DNA of 9,319 bases from Halovulum sp039190275 (lineage in GTDB: Bacteria > Pseudomonadota > Alphaproteobacteria > Rhodobacterales > Rhodobacteraceae), in assembly GCA_039190275.1 (NCBI GenBank), contig JBCCYF010000156.1, positions 1 to 9,319 on the forward strand, read 5' to 3'. Both the position numbers and the translations under genes were made by a program. This document shows, in pieces, positions 7,188 to 9,319 of the stretch (position 1 is its first letter; each line of letters begins with the position of its first letter). The notes below the pieces were generated by a model that was not told the DNA's origin, searched no databases, and saw nothing but the letters and a program-made list of their open reading frames with translations.

Positions 7188-7210
7188 CCGCCTGAACACT
7201 GGCTGTTTTC
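7171..7210. repeat. Overlapping inverted repeats of GCTGTT/AACAGC upstream of urtA
   Basis: Three copies of one half site occur: GCTGTT (7171-7176), AACAGC (7180-7185) and GCTGTT (7202-7207). The first two form the 15-base dyad GCTGTTGAAAACAGC. The second and third belong to a longer nine-base inverted repeat, GAAAACAGC (7177-7185) with GCTGTTTTC (7202-7210), 16 bases apart. As RNA the two pairings exclude each other; as DNA they could be adjacent operator sites. Confidence 0.55.
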
Positions 7211-7220
7211 TGTGCGGAAT

Positions 7221-7236
7221 TGAGCGTGTTTGCTCA
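7221..7236. repeat. Inverted repeat TGAGC-N6-GCTCA (copy 1) upstream of urtA
   Basis: TGAGC (7221-7225) and GCTCA (7232-7236) are perfect complements with six bases between. A similar element, TGAGCATTTACTCA, lies at 7261-7274, with centres 39 bases apart, about four helical turns. Read on the minus strand both share TGAG, an AAA core and GCTCA. The pair looks like tandem operators for one regulator, possibly an activator of urt. Confidence 0.45.
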
Positions 7237-7260
7237 CGTGTTAGGCAGATACCCGTCCTG

Positions 7261-7274
7261 TGAGCATTTACTCA
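7261..7274. repeat. Inverted repeat TGAG-N6-CTCA (copy 2) upstream of urtA
   Basis: TGAGCATTTACTCA is a dyad of TGAG and CTCA around six bases and resembles the element at 7221-7236. It sits between the rpoH terminator and the first copy, so it belongs to the urt control region rather than to rpoH. The preceding TG gives a half match to a CRP box (TGTGA), but the other half does not fit. Confidence 0.4.
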
Positions 7275-7300
7275 AGGCCGAATCCGGCGCGCATTCAAAC

Positions 7301-7333
7301 GAAAATACCCCGCTGATATGGTGATCAGCAGGG
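7301..7333 (-). terminator. Intrinsic terminator of rpoH
   Basis: On the minus strand CCCTGCTGAT and ATCAGCGGGG pair over ten positions around the six-base loop CACCAT, followed by TATTTTC. One pair is a U-G wobble on the minus-strand RNA that would be an A-C mismatch on the other strand, so the element is oriented for rpoH. It begins 24 bases past the rpoH stop and separates rpoH from urtA. Confidence 0.88.
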
Positions 7334-7357
7334 CATTGGTTCATTGCTGTGGTACAT

Positions 7358-8257
7358 TCAGGTCGGGTCGAAGCCCACACCCGATTCAATGGCCAGGTTT
7401 CGCATCGCCTTCTGCAACTTTTCGAACGCACGGACCTCGATCTGCCGGATCCGCTCCCGGCTGACATTGTAGACCTGGCTGAGGTCCTCCAGTGTCATGG
7501 GATTGTCCTTCAGCCGACGCTCGGTCAGGACATGGCGTTCGCGCTCGTTCAGACCCTCCATCGCCTGTTCCAGCAGCGCACGACGGCTTTCAAGCTCATC
7601 CCGCTCCGCGTAATCGCTTGCCTGGTCGGCGTCTTCGTCCTCAAGCCAGTCCTGCCACTCGGCCGCACCTTCGCCATCGGTCTTGATCTGAGCATTCAGA
7701 CTTGCATCGCCGCCGGACAGGCGACGGTTCATGCTGATAACCTCTTCTTCGGTCACGCTCAGCTCCGTCGCGATTTTGGCGACGTTTTCGGGGCGCAGGT
7801 CCCCCTCCTCCAGCGCGCCAATCTTGGTTTTGGCCTTGCGCAGGTTAAAGAACAGCTTCTTCTGCGCCGCGGTTGTCCCCATTTTGACAAGCGACCAGGA
7901 TCGCAGGATGTACTCCTGGATTGAAGCGCGGATCCACCACATCGCATAGGTCGCCAGACGAAATCCCTTCTCGGGATCAAACCGTTTGACCGCCTGCATC
8001 AGACCGACATTCGCCTCCGAGACGACCTCGGCCGTTGGCAACCCGTATCCGCGGTAACCCATTGCAATCTTGGCGGCCAGCCTAAGGTGACTGGTGACCA
8101 GCTGATGCGCGGCACCGGTATCCTCATGGTCCACCCAAGCTTTGGCGAGCATATACTCGGTATCCGGTTCAAGCATGGGAAATTTGCGGATTTCCTGCAT
8201 ATACCGGCTCAGGCCCTGCTCGGGTGACGGGGCCGGAAGATTTGTGTAACTGGCCAT
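7358..8257 (-). CDS. rpoH: RNA polymerase heat-shock sigma factor RpoH (sigma-32 family)
   Basis: This 299-residue sigma factor directs RNA polymerase to heat-shock and stress promoters. Region 2 is very well kept (HLRLAAKIAMGYRGYGLP at 57-74; GFRLATYAMWWIRASIQEYI at 98-117, including the -10 recognition helix). The RpoH box QKKLFFNLRK (132-141), which distinguishes RpoH from housekeeping sigma factors, is intact. Region 4.2 with its helix-turn-helix is at 255-283 (LEDLSQVYNVSRERIRQIEVRAFEKL). I place the start at ATG 8257 because the N-terminus then reads MASYTNLPAPSPEQGLSRYMQEIRKFPML, the usual alphaproteobacterial opening, with AGGGA ten bases upstream. An in-frame ATG at 8299 would add 14 unrelated residues, and the one at 8266 lies too close to AGGGA. 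Alphaproteobacteria often have two or more rpoH copies, and which one this is cannot be told here. It lies between rluD and a clear terminator, so it can be transcribed alone or with rluD. Confidence 0.95.
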   Translation of the reverse strand: MASYTNLPAPSPEQGLSRYMQEIRKFPMLEPDTEYMLAKAWVDHEDTGAAHQLVTSHLRLAAKIAMGYRGYGLPTAEVVSEANVGLMQAVKRFDPEKGFRLATYAMWWIRASIQEYILRSWSLVKMGTTAAQKKLFFNLRKAKTKIGALEEGDLRPENVAKIATELSVTEEEVISMNRRLSGGDASLNAQIKTDGEGAAEWQDWLEDEDADQASDYAERDELESRRALLEQAMEGLNERERHVLTERRLKDNPMTLEDLSQVYNVSRERIRQIEVRAFEKLQKAMRNLAIESGVGFDPT

Positions 8258-8267
8258 TTCGTGCATA

Positions 8268-8272
8268 TCCCT
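8268..8272 (-). promoter_or_regulatory. Ribosome binding site of rpoH
   Basis: AGGGA on the minus strand lies ten bases before the ATG at 8257 and only one base before the alternative ATG at 8266. This spacing is why 8257 is chosen as the rpoH start. Confidence 0.6.
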
Positions 8273-8288
8273 GTTCTGTCGCCACCGG

Positions 8289-8317
8289 GATGTAAGCACT
8301 GCTTACACTCCGTTCAA
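8289..8317 (-). promoter_or_regulatory. Candidate promoter of rpoH
   Basis: On the minus strand TTGAAC (8312-8317) and TACATC (8289-8294) are 17 bases apart. The -35 is fair and the -10 is weak, as is common in alphaproteobacteria. A start near 8282 would leave a leader of about 25 bases with the AGGGA site inside it. The -35 lies within the end of rluD. The spacer and -10 are almost filled by the palindrome at 8291-8307. Confidence 0.35.
8291..8307. repeat. Perfect 17-base palindrome between rluD and rpoH
   Basis: TGTAAGCACTGCTTACA reads as eight bases, one central base, and the exact complement. It spans the rluD stop codon (8303-8305) and ends 33 bases upstream of the rpoH start. No T-run follows on either side, so it is not an intrinsic terminator. 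Its position within the candidate rpoH promoter suggests an operator for a dimeric regulator; a hairpin in read-through RNA is the other option. Confidence 0.6.
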
Positions 8318-9319
8318 CCCCTTTGGGCCATCAGTCCGACTATCGGCAAAGTCATGCAGCGCGGTTAACAAATCATTGAAACTTTCGGGCGGATTTGAAG
8401 AGAATTGCATCATGATCTGTCGCTCGGGATGAAAAAATCCCAAGTGCGCGGCATGAAGTGCCTGCCCGGAAAGGGTGGCAAGCGCCTCTGCTACCGGGCC
8501 TGCGGCCCAATTCGGCACCTTGCGACCGCTTCCATAGGTTGGATCTCCCAGGATGGGATGTCCGATTGATGCGCAGTGCACCCGTATCTGATGGGTGCGC
8601 CCGGTTTCCAACCGGCACTCGACGCGGGTTACAGGTGCGCTGCGGGGGCCAAAACCCTCCGCAACCGCCAGCCGGGTCACGGCCCGGCGGCCGTCGGATC
8701 GGACCGCCATCTTCTTGCGATCTGCCGGATGCCGCCCGATTGGCCGGTCGATACACACCACCTGCCCCGGTTCAAAGCTCACACCGGGCGTTCCGGCAAG
8801 CCTTGGGTCAGAGGCTGCCGGCCGTCCCCAAAGCAGCGCTTGATACATGCGGTCCACACTGTGCGCCGCGAACTGTTCGCTCAGCCCCTGATGCACGCGA
8901 TCGGTCTTGGCCACCACAAGAAGACCCGAGGTTTCTTTGTCGATCCGGTGGACGATCCCGGGTCGGCCCGACCCTCCGATCCCCTTAAGACCATCGCCGC
9001 AATGGTGCAGCAATGCATTCACCAAGGTGCCCGAAGGGGCGCCCGGTGCGGGATGAACGACCATGCCGACAGGCTTGTCGACCACAATCAGACCGTCGTC
9101 CTCGTAAATGATTTCCAGCGGAATCGCTTCGGGCTGTGCGTCGGTCGGCTCCGGCGGGGGCAGTGTGATTTCCAAGATGTCCCCCGGCGCAACTCGGTCG
9201 CTACGATTGGTCAGCACCACCCCCGCACGCCGCACAGCTCCGGCGGCGATCAGCGCTTGCAGGCGCGATCGGCTCAGGGCCAGATCCTCTGGCACCGCCA
9301 GCGCCAATGCTTTATCAAG
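8303..9319 (-). CDS. rluD: RluD-type 23S rRNA pseudouridine synthase, start outside window
   Basis: The frame is open from base 9319 to the TAA at 8303, giving 339 visible residues. The first visible residues, LDKALALAVPEDLALSRSRLQALI, are the opening of an S4 RNA-binding domain, which normally begins with Arg-Leu-Asp-Lys, so only roughly 10-20 residues should be missing. A TTG at 9307 should not be taken as the start. After the S4 domain (to about residue 54) comes the RluA-family catalytic domain: YEDDGLIVVDKPVGMVVHP, then HRIDKETSGLL (124-134) with the catalytic Asp at 127, and the late motif LETGRTHQIRVH. The S4 domain and these motifs point to RluD, which converts uridines of helix 69 in 23S rRNA to pseudouridine; RluC is a less likely alternative. 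It runs into rpoH with 45 bases between. Core housekeeping gene with nothing unusual. Confidence 0.9.
   Translation of the reverse strand, partial: LDKALALAVPEDLALSRSRLQALIAAGAVRRAGVVLTNRSDRVAPGDILEITLPPPEPTDAQPEAIPLEIIYEDDGLIVVDKPVGMVVHPAPGAPSGTLVNALLHHCGDGLKGIGGSGRPGIVHRIDKETSGLLVVAKTDRVHQGLSEQFAAHSVDRMYQALLWGRPAASDPRLAGTPGVSFEPGQVVCIDRPIGRHPADRKKMAVRSDGRRAVTRLAVAEGFGPRSAPVTRVECRLETGRTHQIRVHCASIGHPILGDPTYGSGRKVPNWAAGPVAEALATLSGQALHAAHLGFFHPERQIMMQFSSNPPESFNDLLTALHDFADSRTDGPKGLNGV

Larger units (their letters stand above)
6960..7357. other. Intergenic region between rpoH and urtA, no gene seen
   Basis: The 398 bases contain no convincing coding frame on either strand; short open frames here lack family features and good ribosome sites. 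From right to left the region holds the rpoH terminator (7301-7333), two TGAG/CTCA inverted repeats (7261-7274 and 7221-7236), a set of GCTGTT/AACAGC half sites (7171-7210), a CGTTC/GAACG repeat (7113-7128), a small hairpin (7005-7023) and the urtA ribosome site. It is the control region of the urt operon. Confidence 0.8.

Noticed and set aside
6960..7357. Sigma-54 promoter for the urt operon.
   Set aside because: Read by eye on the minus strand, no TGGCAC-N5-TTGC-like element with the GG-N10-GC spacing is present; the closest, TGGCAG near 7083, has the wrong spacing.
7001..7467. Short open frames on the minus strand upstream of urtA (for example 6820-7158, 7001-7237).
   Set aside because: They overlap rpoH, its terminator or urtA in other frames, have arginine- and cysteine-rich shadow composition, and lack ribosome sites.
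8258..8299. Longer rpoH starting at ATG 8299.
   Set aside because: The added 14 residues do not resemble RpoH N-termini, the extra segment would cover the candidate promoter, and AGGGA is correctly spaced only for ATG 8257.
9305..9307. TTG at 9307 as the start of the pseudouridine synthase.
   Set aside because: The frame continues in register to the window edge and the upstream residues Leu-Asp-Lys-Ala match the conserved opening of the S4 domain, so the true start is outside.

Overview
The window reads as ordinary chromosome of an alphaproteobacterium, most likely a Rhodobacteraceae (Roseobacter/Rhodobacter-like) organism. This rests on high GC, the RpoH sequence type with an N-terminus of the MASYTNLPAPSPEQGLSRY kind, and a long-form UrtB. 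The taxonomy is inferred from remembered family patterns, not from a search. Every gene I can support lies on the minus strand, so the genes are read from the right edge to the left.

Right part (about 9319 to 7300): the C-terminal bulk of an RluD-type 23S rRNA pseudouridine synthase, whose start lies outside the window, is followed after 45 bases by rpoH, the heat-shock sigma factor. A perfect 17-base palindrome covers the rluD stop codon and sits inside the candidate rpoH promoter. rpoH ends in a clear intrinsic terminator (7301-7333).

Middle (7300 to 990): a leader of roughly 340 bases rich in inverted repeats precedes a complete urea ABC transporter operon, urtA-urtB-urtC-urtD-urtE. It encodes a periplasmic urea-binding protein, two permeases and two ATPases. 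urtC/urtD overlap and urtD/urtE are three bases apart. urtA/urtB are separated by a strong GC-rich stem-loop, which may let the binding protein be made in excess. UrtB carries a secreted, helical N-terminal extension of about 330 residues ahead of its membrane domain. UrtA captures urea, UrtB and UrtC form the channel, and UrtD and UrtE power uptake. No urease gene is in the window.

Left part (989 to 1): a short AT-rich spacer with a plausible promoter of its own leads into the N-terminal 295 residues of a GMC-family FAD oxidoreductase, cut by the window edge. It contains a four-cysteine cluster like the one in iron-sulfur-containing GMC dehydrogenases.

I found no mobile element, CRISPR array, RNA gene or clearly new system. 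The points most worth a second look are the palindrome at the rpoH promoter, the inverted-repeat leader of urtA, and the cysteine-cluster GMC enzyme placed beside the urea transporter.
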